From NCBI GenBank assembly GCA_026692725.1, contig JAPMUG010000003.1, forward strand, positions 62,001-126,000: 64,000 nucleotides of DNA, written 5' to 3'. The position numbers and the translations under genes were made by a program. Shown here piece after piece: positions 55,795 to 64,000 of this stretch (position 1 is its first letter; the number at the start of each line of letters is the position of its first letter). This DNA comes from Ecytonucleospora hepatopenaei (taxonomy: Eukaryota > Microsporidia > Enterocytozoonidae). Under the pieces are notes generated by a model. That model saw only the letters and a program-made list of their open reading frames with translations, made no database searches and was not told the origin of the DNA.

Positions 55795-57831
55795 ATGGAA
55801 TTTGTTGTAGAAAAGTTACAGTTAGACAGGGTTTTTACAAATGCAATTTATGTAAATCCATCCCATTGCAATTTGATTAGCAATGGTTATGTTTTAATAA
55901 ATGATACATATATTTTTGGTGTACTAGAAGATTCATCACTTTCTGAAAACAAGGTTCTTATGTCCGCAACCGCTAGGACTCTGGTTGTAGTTATTGTAGG
56001 AGAAAAAGTTAAAATTACTCCTTGCCAAAAAAATATTCAAAATATTGAAGCTTTAAAACTAGAAGTTAATTTATTGGGTCAAGGTGAAATAAAATTGGAT
56101 GCTATTGAATTAGCAGAAAAGTTAAAGGTGATTTACGAGGCAACACCTTTAAATTATGGACAAACATTTGTATTTGAGCATAAACACAAGACTCTAAAAT
56201 TCTTAGTAAATGAGTTAACATTAGAAAAAGACAACTCTATGGATGTTTTACAAGGTGTAATATCAGAAAGCACTGAAATTTTTATTTCAAGTTCTTCTAA
56301 TAAAATTCAATTAACAAATGCAAAAGTAGACACAGCTCTTTTAAAACCAAATTTTTCATTTGAGAAACTTGAAATTGGTGGTTTAAAAAGGGAATTTGAA
56401 CAAATGTTTAGAAGAGCATTTGTTCAGAGACTTTTTGATCCTGAAACTATTAAAAAAATGGGAATACCACATGTAAAAGGAATTATGCTTTATGGACCAC
56501 CTGGAACAGGAAAAACATTAATTGCAAGAAAGCTAGGAACACTTTTAGGGGCAAACCCACCTAAAGTGGTTAATGGACCTGAAATTTTAAACAAGTACGT
56601 GGGACAAAGCGAGGAAAATATAAGAAATTTGTTTGCAGAAGCAGAAGCAGAATATAAAGCAAAAGGCGACCATTCTTCACTTCATATAATTATATTTGAT
56701 GAAATAGACGCAATTTGTAAGAAAAGAGGAAGTGATGCATCAGGCGTGGGTGATAAAGTGGTAAATCAACTTCTTTCAAAAATCGATGGAGTTAACGCAC
56801 TCAATAACATCTTAGTTATTGGAATGACAAACAGATTGGATTTGATAGATGATGCACTTTTAAGACCAGGAAGATTTGAAATTCATTTGGAAATTTCTTT
56901 GCCTGATGAAAATGCTCGTTTTGAAATTTTTCAAATTCACACAAAGCAAATGACAGGAAATTCATTTTTGGATGAGAATGTTGATTTTTTAAAAATGAGT
57001 TCTTTAACTAAAAATTATACAGGAGCAGAAATTGCTGCAATTGTAAGGGCTGCTTCTTCATATGCTTTAGAAAGAAACATTGCTCAAAACGAAGAAGCAA
57101 AGGGGACGTTGGCTGCTAATGAAAGCAAACCTATAAAAATAGACATGAGTGACATGCTACAAGGACTTTTAGAGGTAAAGCCGGCTTTTGGTGTAGATGA
57201 AAATGAATTTAACACAGCCAACAAAGTAATTTATGAAACAAAACAGTTTGATTTTATTTTATTAAAGGCTAAGGATTGTTTGCATAAATTAAGAAAAACA
57301 GTTTTGTTTAGAACAAATTCAATGCTTTTGTATGGACCTACTGGTACAGGTAAAACAACATTAGCTGTTCAGGCAGCACTTTCGAGTCAATTTCCTTTTA
57401 TAAAATTTATCACTCCAAGAGATTTAGTGGGTTTGAGTGATTTTGAAAAAGTATCACATATAAAAGAAAAGTTTAGCGATGCATACAAATCAGAAGAGGC
57501 AATTATTATATTAGATGAAATAGAATCCCTAATTGAATATGTTGGTATAGGACCAAGGTTTAGCAATAATGTTCTTCAAGCTTTAAAAATATTTATAAAA
57601 AATGAAAGCAACAAAACAAACAGCAAGGTATTTGTTTTTGGTACTACGTCTTTACCACATGTAATGTCTGAGTGTGGAATAGTTGAGTGTTTTAATGATT
57701 GTTATGAGGTTAAAAAGTGCAACAGTGATGACTATGAGCAACTTTGCATACAAAATGAAAATTTTAAGAAAGTCGATTTTACTGAAGAAATGTCTATTAA
57801 AAAGTTATTAACACTTTTACCTGAAAATTAA
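55795..57831 (+). CDS. SEC18: NSF/SEC18 AAA ATPase
   Basis: 678 residues from the first ATG (MEFVVEKL); the eight codons before it begin at TTG. An N domain (about 1-190) is followed by two AAA modules. D1: Walker A GPPGTGKT at 234-241, Walker B with D302-E303, and the RPGRFE region with arginine fingers. D2: Walker A GPTGTGKT at 514-521 and Walker B with D574-E575. The weaker D2 and the NxLxARxG-like D1 core are typical of NSF. Sec18 disassembles cis-SNARE complexes through alpha-SNAP. Length is close to normal (yeast 758). Confidence 0.94.
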   Translation: MEFVVEKLQLDRVFTNAIYVNPSHCNLISNGYVLINDTYIFGVLEDSSLSENKVLMSATARTLVVVIVGEKVKITPCQKNIQNIEALKLEVNLLGQGEIKLDAIELAEKLKVIYEATPLNYGQTFVFEHKHKTLKFLVNELTLEKDNSMDVLQGVISESTEIFISSSSNKIQLTNAKVDTALLKPNFSFEKLEIGGLKREFEQMFRRAFVQRLFDPETIKKMGIPHVKGIMLYGPPGTGKTLIARKLGTLLGANPPKVVNGPEILNKYVGQSEENIRNLFAEAEAEYKAKGDHSSLHIIIFDEIDAICKKRGSDASGVGDKVVNQLLSKIDGVNALNNILVIGMTNRLDLIDDALLRPGRFEIHLEISLPDENARFEIFQIHTKQMTGNSFLDENVDFLKMSSLTKNYTGAEIAAIVRAASSYALERNIAQNEEAKGTLAANESKPIKIDMSDMLQGLLEVKPAFGVDENEFNTANKVIYETKQFDFILLKAKDCLHKLRKTVLFRTNSMLLYGPTGTGKTTLAVQAALSSQFPFIKFITPRDLVGLSDFEKVSHIKEKFSDAYKSEEAIIILDEIESLIEYVGIGPRFSNNVLQALKIFIKNESNKTNSKVFVFGTTSLPHVMSECGIVECFNDCYEVKKCNSDDYEQLCIQNENFKKVDFTEEMSIKKLLTLLPEN

Positions 57832-58007
57832 ATATGGTTGGTAATGCTTTTTATTTTTACTTTCTCTTGATTTATTAAATATTTTTATAAAATATTACAA
57901 ACACAAAACCCTTAAGAAAAAAGAAGAGATAAAGAAGAAAAAAGTAAGGAAACAGGAAAATTTTATTTTTATTTAATTTTTATTTAATTTTTAGTTAATT
58001 TAATAAG

Positions 58008-58994
58008 ATGATTGTAGGTATAAACGGATTTGGTCGAATTGGTAAAAATATTTTTAAAATTCTTTTAGAAAGAAAAATACTTGTTGGAATGATAAATGAT
58101 CCTATCATAGATTTAAAATACATTTTGTACACATTAAAACATGACTCAACATACGTAAACAATGGAATTACAGCAATGGAATGTGAAGGTGGAATAATGG
58201 TAAACAACAATTTTATTGCAATTTCTCATGAAAAAGAACCATCAAAAATCCATTGGAAATCTCAAAAAGTGGATTTTGTTGTCGAGGCAAGTGGCATTTT
58301 TAATTCTTTTGAAGGTGCAAATAAACATGACGCAAAAAGAATAATTTGTACAGGACCATCAAAAGACATTAAAATGGTAGTACATGGGATTAATCAGCAC
58401 GAAATAGACTTTTCAAAAGAAAAGACAATAATTTCAGCAGCATCTTGCACAACTAACTGTATTGTACCTATATTAAAGATTATCAATGATAAATACGACA
58501 TTATCAGTGGCTCATTCAATTCCATCCACGCCCTAACAATTTCACAGTCTACAGTGGATAAATATAACAAGAATTATCGTTTGGGAAGAAGTTGTTTTAA
58601 TATTATTCCGAGCACAACTGGAGCATCAGATGCTATAGAATGTGTTTTACCAGAAATGAAAAATAAAATAAAAGGAATTGCAACAAGAGTGCCTGTAATT
58701 GATGTTTCAATGGTTGATTTAAACTTATTGCTTAAAAAAGAAGTGGAAAACATTGAAGAAATTTGCAAAGAAATCCAAATAAATAGTGAAAAGTACAAAA
58801 ATGTTCTTTCTTATACTGTAGAAAGTGTAGTTTCATCTGATTTAATAGGAAATCCTTTTTCATGTGTTGTGGATGTTAATGCATCTTTATTAATTAACAA
58901 TAAGTTTATAAAGATTGTTTGTTGGTATGATAATGAACATGCATATTCTTGCAGAGTTGTAGATTTGATGGAGTTTATAGTTTCTAAAAAATAA
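58008..58994 (+). CDS. TDH1: Glyceraldehyde-3-phosphate dehydrogenase
   Basis: 328 residues. NAD-binding NGFGRIG is at 6-12. The catalytic cysteine C147 lies in SAASCTTNC and the partner H174 in SIHALTISQ. NIIPSTTGASDAI and the end phrase WYDNEHAYSCRVVDLM are also conserved. The enzyme oxidises G3P to 1,3-bisphosphoglycerate with NAD, the key glycolytic redox step in microsporidia, which lack respiration. The catalytic-loop surroundings (ISQSTVDKYNKNYRLGRS) diverge noticeably from the usual TQKTVDGPSxKDWRGGR, while binding residues remain. No CCC within 30 bases; an ACCC occurs about 100 bases upstream. Confidence 0.95.
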   Translation: MIVGINGFGRIGKNIFKILLERKILVGMINDPIIDLKYILYTLKHDSTYVNNGITAMECEGGIMVNNNFIAISHEKEPSKIHWKSQKVDFVVEASGIFNSFEGANKHDAKRIICTGPSKDIKMVVHGINQHEIDFSKEKTIISAASCTTNCIVPILKIINDKYDIISGSFNSIHALTISQSTVDKYNKNYRLGRSCFNIIPSTTGASDAIECVLPEMKNKIKGIATRVPVIDVSMVDLNLLLKKEVENIEEICKEIQINSEKYKNVLSYTVESVVSSDLIGNPFSCVVDVNASLLINNKFIKIVCWYDNEHAYSCRVVDLMEFIVSKK

Positions 58995-59006
58995 AATAAT
59001 TTTTTA

Positions 59007-59009
59007 CCC
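59007..59009 (+). promoter_or_regulatory. CCC start-proximal motif of the TPR gene
   Basis: TTTTTACCCGTATG: CCC two bases before the ATG at 59012, in the 17-bp gap after GAPDH. Confidence 0.6.
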
Positions 59010-59011
59010 GT

Positions 59012-60637
59012 ATGTATGAACTTTTAGAATCAAAAATACATAGAATTTTAGAGTATAATTTTACAAAAACACATACATTTGAAATATCATTTAATTATAT
59101 TGAATGCGAAATATATAAAACAGGAACTTATTTGATCGATGAAATAGAAGAAATAAATCAGTTTATTGATTCAAAATTAGTTACAAGAGATTTTGATGTT
59201 GGTTTTTTAAATTTATGCATACTTTTTAAAAGATTAAGAAATTTTTTACTTGTAGAATATGAAAAATCAGAAGTTCTTGATGCTATAGTTAAAAATCTGG
59301 ATCAGAATACTTTTTTAAGCATCAAGAAAGATGAGTTGTTTTTATATTTTATTAGCTGTGAACAATTTTCTGATGCTTTTAAAATTATAAATTACAATAT
59401 AGAGTTTACAGGGTGTGATGCATATACTTCAACAGATGTAAAACATACAATTGACGTAATGCAATTTTTAACTAATGAACAAACAAGAACTAAAAAAGTA
59501 TATAAACACAAAAATTATAAAGAAGTATGTTTTGCCATTTATGAATTTTTAGAAAATACAGAATTATTGTTTTTATATGGCAAATATAAAGAAATTTCAA
59601 TTACGGAGGAAAATGATGTTTTAAGGGAAAATCATTTAAAATCAATTTGTAGCTTTTTACTTAATTATAAAGAAATAAATCTTTTATCATTTTTTATTGA
59701 ACATGCAAATGAATTTGAAGAAGGTTTTTATGATGTTAATAAGAAAGAATATTGCGAAAATAGTCTTTTTCATGTTGTAAAAAGTGATTTTATTTTTACT
59801 ATTTCTTTAGTATTAATGAAACAATTTGAATATAAAGAATGCTATGATAGATTTTTACAATTTTATTTATTTAGAAATGAACGTATAAAGTGTCTAATAG
59901 GAATGAGAAACAACGAAATACTTGAAAAAGAACTTTTAGATTTTATGTTTAAAATATTTAGAAACGAAGGAATTGAAAAAACAGAACAAACATTTGAATT
60001 TTTAAACAGCATAAATTTAGAAATTTTTTCAGAAAAAAATAAAAAGCAACTTTCAGGAATCTTTATTAAGTTAGGACATTTGTATCAGGATTATAGGTTT
60101 TACGACATTTCTTATCGTATATACCCAGATTTCAAGCCTTTAAAAGCAAAATCTATGTTTTTCTTTACAAAAAAGGATTTTGTTGCAAGTCTAAAAGTAT
60201 GTGAAGAATTGCGAAAAATGAATAGTGAAATGGTAGATGTTAATTTTAATTACGGGTGTTGTTTGATAGAACTTGAAAAATATACAGAAGCGATAAAAGT
60301 TTTTAAAAAATTAAAATTTGAAGATCCTCTTAACATTACAATAGCAACAAATCTTTCACATTGTTATGGAAAATTAAATGATGTTGAACAGGCGTTGCTT
60401 TCCTTAAAACAAATAGCAAAAACAGACCAACGAATTATGAAAAAATATTTTATTTTGAGCATTAAAAACACAAAAATTGAAGAAATAAAATTTGCTCTCG
60501 CAAATATAAAAATTGACAAATTGGTAGAAGAAGGAATTAATTTTTTAATATACAACAAATTACTTTTTAAAGATGAAATACTCGAAATATTAAAAAACAA
60601 CAAGTACTACGATCAAGAAGAAACCTATAATTTTTAA
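59012..60637 (+). CDS. TPR protein, TTC27/Emw1-like candidate
   Basis: 541 residues, all helical. The last 200 contain several degenerate TPR units, for example VDVNFNYGCCLIELEKYTEAIKVFKKLKFEDPLNITIATNLSHCYGKL, with the alternation of small and aromatic residues usual for TPRs. The order of a long N-terminal helical region and C-terminal TPRs, and the phrase FNYGCCLIELEKYTEAI before NLSHCYGKL, fit TTC27/Emw1 (family WFxLGCxALxLExWxxA then NLAxxY). Emw1 acts in cell-wall integrity in yeast and TTC27 in an R2TP-like chaperone context. The name is tentative; TPR is sure. Confidence 0.7.
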   Translation: MYELLESKIHRILEYNFTKTHTFEISFNYIECEIYKTGTYLIDEIEEINQFIDSKLVTRDFDVGFLNLCILFKRLRNFLLVEYEKSEVLDAIVKNLDQNTFLSIKKDELFLYFISCEQFSDAFKIINYNIEFTGCDAYTSTDVKHTIDVMQFLTNEQTRTKKVYKHKNYKEVCFAIYEFLENTELLFLYGKYKEISITEENDVLRENHLKSICSFLLNYKEINLLSFFIEHANEFEEGFYDVNKKEYCENSLFHVVKSDFIFTISLVLMKQFEYKECYDRFLQFYLFRNERIKCLIGMRNNEILEKELLDFMFKIFRNEGIEKTEQTFEFLNSINLEIFSEKNKKQLSGIFIKLGHLYQDYRFYDISYRIYPDFKPLKAKSMFFFTKKDFVASLKVCEELRKMNSEMVDVNFNYGCCLIELEKYTEAIKVFKKLKFEDPLNITIATNLSHCYGKLNDVEQALLSLKQIAKTDQRIMKKYFILSIKNTKIEEIKFALANIKIDKLVEEGINFLIYNKLLFKDEILEILKNNKYYDQEETYNF

Positions 60638-60678
60638 TTAAAAAATTTTAATTTATTTAATTTATTTACAATTTAATT

Positions 60679-60682
60679 CCCC
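60679..60682 (+). promoter_or_regulatory. CCCC start-proximal motif before the 60690 frame
   Basis: AATTCCCCTTTTTTAATG: the C run ends seven bases before the ATG at 60690. It suggests transcription and translation begin there and not at the later ATG at 60836. Confidence 0.55.
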
Positions 60683-60689
60683 TTTTTTA

Positions 60690-60806
60690 ATGTTTTTCTT
60701 TAATTTAGTTTTTTCTGCTTCATACAATCCAGACTTAGATTTTGAAAATAAAGAAAAATTACAGGAAGAGTATAGAAAGGAATTGGAATATGCAAATTTT
60801 TTTTAG
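60690..60806 (+). other. 38-codon frame with signal-peptide-like start, probable 5' part of the next gene
   Basis: The frame begins MFFFNLVFSASYNPDLDF and ends TTT TTT TAG in a T8 run at 60797-60804. The first ten residues look like a short signal peptide. The -1 frame continues openly across the T run into the next gene with LDFLTLRNTKL before its first ATG at 60836. One missing T in the run would join them. Confidence 0.55.
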
Positions 60807-60835
60807 ATTTTCTTACACTTAGAAATACTAAACTT

Positions 60836-61957
60836 ATGAAGGATCAATATAATAATTTGTATATAAATTGTGTTGCAAAACTAACATTAAAAGGACAAAG
60901 TATTTCAATGCTACAAAGCTTTATAGTATTTAAAACAGGAAATTGTTTAGATTATGCTTATCAAATGTGCAGTGTGTACGTAATACTTAAAGAAAAGATT
61001 GAAACACAACTTGCAAATTTAACAATTTTTATAAACAGGCCAGTAGATCCATCACAATTTTTTATGGCTCAAAATAAATTGCATTTTAAAACGTATACGT
61101 TAGAAGATTTTAATGGTCCTGATGGAATTTTTGACAAAAGTAAATATGATAAATATTGTTTTAATACTATGAAATATGCTACAATGAACTTGATATATAC
61201 TTCATTCTATTATCACAAGTTCTGTTTAGAACTTTTTCAAGACAATAATCATAGAAATCTTCGTATAGAATTTTTTACTTTGGATTTATTTTTAAATAGA
61301 ATGATGTTACATTTTTTAGAAACTATAATGTTGTTTAACATGGATAGGGAACAGTTAAAAGAATTAAAAACATTATTTTCCTTTAATTGGACAATATCGA
61401 ATTTATTTAAGTTCCATGAACGTAAAATCCACTCTTCTAAACATAATTTAGGTCTTTATAAAATGTTTATAATCGAGAAAAACAACAAAACCAATAGTTG
61501 TTATGAATCAATATATTCAAACTGGTCGACATTGAAAAGTAGTTTAACATCTCCTATAATAATGGATTCTCTTAATGATTTTTTCGATAAAAAAAATCAC
61601 TCGTGTTTGAATGTTAAAACCCAGAATATTGTTATTTTTAAAGATGTTGTTTGTGAGCTTTTTAAACTAAAAGAAACTCGTTTAAAAGGACACGATGTTT
61701 CTTCAGCAGAGTTTAAAAGATTATATTCTAGAGAAAGCACTGATTCTCAACCAGGAACTTCGGGAATAAGACCTAGTGTTATACGTGAGCCACCGGCAAA
61801 GAAAATAGCACTTCAAGTTATTGAAATATCTGACAGCTCCTCTTCAAATGAGAATAAAAATACAAGTGACGTAATTGTTATAGAAGAAAATTCACCACAG
61901 CCAGAACCCGAAGTTTTGCATGAAAATGTTTCTGTAGATTCAAGCAGTGACTCATAA
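60836..61957 (+). CDS. Unrecognised protein with acidic SIM-like tail
   Basis: 373 residues from the first ATG of this frame, but the frame is open further upstream to 60803 and probably continues the 60690 frame, giving about 420 residues in all. Residues 1-270 are helical with aromatic residues (YHKFCLELFQDNNHRNLRIEFFTLDLFLNRMMLHFLE). The C-terminal 90 are disordered: a Ser/Pro stretch, then VIEISDSSSS and VIVIEENS. Both are of the form hydrophobic-hydrophobic-x-hydrophobic next to acidic or Ser residues, that is SUMO-interaction-like. It ends SSDS. I recognise no domain. Confidence 0.7.
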   Translation: MKDQYNNLYINCVAKLTLKGQSISMLQSFIVFKTGNCLDYAYQMCSVYVILKEKIETQLANLTIFINRPVDPSQFFMAQNKLHFKTYTLEDFNGPDGIFDKSKYDKYCFNTMKYATMNLIYTSFYYHKFCLELFQDNNHRNLRIEFFTLDLFLNRMMLHFLETIMLFNMDREQLKELKTLFSFNWTISNLFKFHERKIHSSKHNLGLYKMFIIEKNNKTNSCYESIYSNWSTLKSSLTSPIIMDSLNDFFDKKNHSCLNVKTQNIVIFKDVVCELFKLKETRLKGHDVSSAEFKRLYSRESTDSQPGTSGIRPSVIREPPAKKIALQVIEISDSSSSNENKNTSDVIVIEENSPQPEPEVLHENVSVDSSSDS

Positions 61958-62112
61958 ATAATTTACAAATATTTTTAGAAATAATCAAGATGTAAATATA
62001 AGTAAATTTGTTAAAATAAAATTTATTTACTTATAATCAATAGAAAATAATAAAATAATATCAAACTAAATAGAATTAAAATAAATAAATAGAATGTAAA
62101 AATACCATAAAT

Positions 62113-63177
62113 TTACTTCTTTTTATTTTTAATATATGATCCTAATATTATTGCCAGCAATAAAATAAAAAATCCTAAGAGCATTATGTTTCTTTTTCTT
62201 CTGTTTTTCACCAGTTCTGTTGTTCCTAATGTACCTGTAAACATAGTAAATTTAATTTGCTGGTTGTAAATACCTACGCCTGTAATTGCCATATCAGCAA
62301 CATTTTCCTTGTGCGCCTCTTCTCCTCTAAAAAATACATGGATGTCTCCATAAACAGTGGAGACAACCAAATATTCTCCACTTATGGACATGTCAGTAAT
62401 TTTAGGCAGTTTCTTTTCATTTCCATTTATATTTAAAATACTTCCTTCAGGTGTATGTGAATAAAAAATTAAATTTTCATTTTTATAGAAAATGTCCTTT
62501 ATTTTTCCTTCTGCACTTTCAAGCTCTCCATCTATCGAATAAACACTTGTGTTTTCCTCATATCTAATAACATGTAACTTATCTTCAGATACAAAAAAAT
62601 TAGAAACATTTCCAATTGCAACATAAGAAGAATTCTTTTTGTTATTGTTATTTTCATCTTTTTCAACTTCAAACATTACCTGTTTATCTTTTGTTAGAAT
62701 CTCAAAGGCATAGTCACTTAAATTAACAGAACCTTCACTCTCTTCAATTTCTATCTTTGGATTTTCTAAAATATTTGCAAATGCATAAACTTTCTTATTT
62801 TTGCATAAAATATATAAATGTTGGTTAAAAACAGCTTTTTTTACTTTAAGTGGATGCTTAGAGACTAAAGTAAACTTACCATCAAATGTGAATAAATAAA
62901 AAAATTCGTTTCCACAAGCAGCAATCAAATATTTTGGACATTTTGACTTTTTTTCTTTCTTATCTTTATTTTCCTCAAGAGAATTTTCCTTAAATTGCAC
63001 TACTTCAAGTTTTAAGAGAATGTCTTCAGTGTTAAACACGCACTTTTCACCTGATAATTTATCAACAGCAAAGATGCCATTATCCACACCATAATCCTTG
63101 TTACCCCCTCCACCTGAAACAAACATGTGTGTTTTAACTATTTTAATGTCAAACAAAGGCATGTCATAGTCTTCCAT
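62113..63177 (-). CDS. SEC12: SEC12-type GEF for Sar1
   Basis: 354 residues from the ATG giving MEDYDMPLFDI. The frame extends 20 codons further to another ATG, but CCCC lies three bases before the inner one. The propeller starts with VSGGGGNKDYGVDNGI at 20-35, the potassium-binding loop that catalyses nucleotide exchange on Sar1. A cytosolic WD propeller follows, and one membrane segment lies at about 331-349 with a Lys-rich end (KNKKK). The type II single-anchor plan matches Sec12, the ER protein that starts COPII budding. Yeast's large lumenal domain is absent. Confidence 0.85.
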   Translation of the reverse strand: MEDYDMPLFDIKIVKTHMFVSGGGGNKDYGVDNGIFAVDKLSGEKCVFNTEDILLKLEVVQFKENSLEENKDKKEKKSKCPKYLIAACGNEFFYLFTFDGKFTLVSKHPLKVKKAVFNQHLYILCKNKKVYAFANILENPKIEIEESEGSVNLSDYAFEILTKDKQVMFEVEKDENNNNKKNSSYVAIGNVSNFFVSEDKLHVIRYEENTSVYSIDGELESAEGKIKDIFYKNENLIFYSHTPEGSILNINGNEKKLPKITDMSISGEYLVVSTVYGDIHVFFRGEEAHKENVADMAITGVGIYNQQIKFTMFTGTLGTTELVKNRRKRNIMLLGFFILLLAIILGSYIKNKKK

Positions 63178-63489
63178 AAAGGGGAGGCAAAATATTTTAT
63201 TTATAGAAGATGGTCCAATAAAGCTGCTATTGATCATTCTTTTAAAATATTATCATTTAAAATATTATCTTCAAAACACTGTCATTTAAACTATTTTATT
63301 AAAAAAATAATATAGCAAATTTAAAAAAATTGTATTTTTTTACCTTCTCATTTTACAAATATTTTTAAAATAAAAAACAACGTATTTATAATAAAGATCG
63401 TATACTATTACCTTACATAGCTTTTAATTTGTTATATTTATATTAATTTTCTATTGAATACAACTTATAAATTATTTATAAGCATTTTT
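63178..63489. other. Divergent spacer between SEC12 and ESA1
   Basis: 312 bases lie between the preferred SEC12 start and the ESA1 start. The first 60 are the optional N-terminal extension of the SEC12 frame, including a GGGG (minus-strand CCCC) at 63181-63184. The rest is AT-rich with a short direct repeat of CATTTAAAATATTAT around 63240-63275. I see no tRNA or other gene. Confidence 0.6.
63181..63184 (-). promoter_or_regulatory. CCCC motif deciding the SEC12 start
   Basis: On the minus strand GCCTCCCCTTTATGG: the C run ends three bases before the inner ATG at 63177 and lies within the 20-codon extension. Confidence 0.65.
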
Positions 63490-64000
63490 ATGGAAATTAC
63501 CCAATTAACAGCAGGTTATAAAGTACCAATTTATAATCCAGAAAATAAACATGAAATTATCAAGTGCGAAATACTTGCAGTAAATGAAGATAGCAGCAGG
63601 TTTTATGTACACTATTTTAATTTAAACAGAAGGTATGACGTATGGGTGGATGGAAATGAGTTTATTTTATCAAATGAAGCAGACATAGAGGCCCCACGAA
63701 AGAAAAAGAAGACAGAAGAAAAGAAGCTTCAAAATGTGATAGAAGAAGAGACAAAAGTGCGTAATTTTAACCAGATAATTTTAGGTGGTTATAAAATGAA
63801 TACGTGGTATTTTTCTCCCTATCCCAAGGATGTTGTAAAAAACAAAGATGTTTATATTTGTGAGTATTGTTTATATTATTTTAGTGCAGAGGAATTGTTG
63901 GAAGAACATTCAAAAGAGTGTACATTAAGGTCACCACCAGGTATTATGGTATACAATGATACAGAAAAAGATTTGGCTATTTTTGAAGTAGATGGGTACA
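63490..64000 (+). CDS. ESA1: MYST histone acetyltransferase ESA1, N-terminal part
   Basis: 170 complete codons before the window ends, without a stop. A Tudor-knot/chromo-barrel domain is at about 5-62 (YVHYFNLNRRYDVWVDGNEF). A basic linker with RKKKKT follows, then the start of the MYST domain: NFNQIILGGYKMNTWYFSPYP and a C2HC zinc finger with C124, C127, H140 and C144. Chromo-barrel plus MYST is the plan of Esa1/Tip60, which acetylates H4 and H2A in NuA4. The acetyl-CoA site lies beyond the window. The ATG follows AT-rich DNA without a close CCC. Confidence 0.92.
   Translation, partial: MEITQLTAGYKVPIYNPENKHEIIKCEILAVNEDSSRFYVHYFNLNRRYDVWVDGNEFILSNEADIEAPRKKKKTEEKKLQNVIEEETKVRNFNQIILGGYKMNTWYFSPYPKDVVKNKDVYICEYCLYYFSAEELLEEHSKECTLRSPPGIMVYNDTEKDLAIFEVDGY

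Noticed and set aside
60709..60806. An intron ending at the T-rich TTTAG before the 60836 gene
   Set aside because: The acceptor looks plausible, but the only donors are GTTTTT-like and lack the conserved form. Removing the stretch is not needed because the -1 frame is open across the T run.

Overview
The window looks like nuclear DNA of a microsporidian, an intracellular fungal relative. The evidence is a very AT-rich sequence, intron-free genes packed a few tens to a few hundred bases apart on both strands, and short divergent copies of core eukaryotic proteins such as POL1, RAT1, RAD2, NSF and eIF5B. Many start codons also have a CCC-type motif just upstream, often AACCC or ACCC, as described for microsporidia. 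No species can be named. I see no tRNA, rRNA, CRISPR array, integrated virus or insertion sequence. About 47 protein genes are supported. All starts given here are ATG; several long frames open with TTG and were trimmed to the first sensible ATG.

Layout. 1-7 kb: a partial helical-repeat protein, SFT2, eIF5B, signal peptidase subunit SPC3 and the DNA polymerase alpha catalytic subunit. 7-11.6 kb: a composition island of alternating TA-rich DNA. It holds the ribosome-quality-control E3 ligase Listerin (LTN1), whose middle has become a long Asn/Ile/Tyr tract, and elongation factor ELF1. 11.6-26.3 kb: a large coiled-coil protein, a basic protein, a septin, TRM112, RAT1/XRN2, DNA polymerase delta subunit POL31, a RING/coiled-coil gene with a frame break, a POP5-like RNase P subunit, an HDAC3/Hos2 deacetylase, proteasome beta2, La protein, a DeSI/PPPDE peptidase, Lunapark and RAD18.

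26.3-40.8 kb: a fungal-type MscS channel, POP1, several unrecognised proteins, a CAF-1 large-subunit candidate, a protein with six 10-residue repeats, an arrestin-like candidate, a DDT-domain candidate, and a protein disulfide isomerase whose catalytic domain lies after a frame break. 40.9-53.7 kb, almost all on the minus strand: a telobox-like Myb protein, VID27, YIF1, two neighbouring staphylococcal-nuclease-fold proteins, a SEC20-like SNARE candidate, NUF2, UTP7 and TRM732/THADA. 53.8-64 kb: RAD2/XPG head to head with TFIIH subunit TFB5, SEC18/NSF, GAPDH, a TTC27/Emw1-like TPR protein, a possibly secreted protein with a frame break and SUMO-interaction-like motifs, SEC12, and the start of an ESA1-type MYST acetyltransferase.

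How the genes work together. Several serve early secretion (SEC12, YIF1, SFT2, SEC18, SPC3, Lunapark, PDI). Others serve replication and repair (POL1, POL31, RAD18, RAD2, TFB5), RNA processing and tRNA modification (RAT1, La, POP1, POP5, UTP7, TRM112, TRM732), protein turnover (LTN1, PUP1, DeSI) and chromatin (HDAC, ESA1, CAF-1 candidate, telobox protein). Many neighbours are head to head with 34-160 bp between starts, so shared promoters are likely. Three genes are split in the same sense, as if one base were missing. That is either consensus error in homopolymers or, less likely, real frameshifting or decay.
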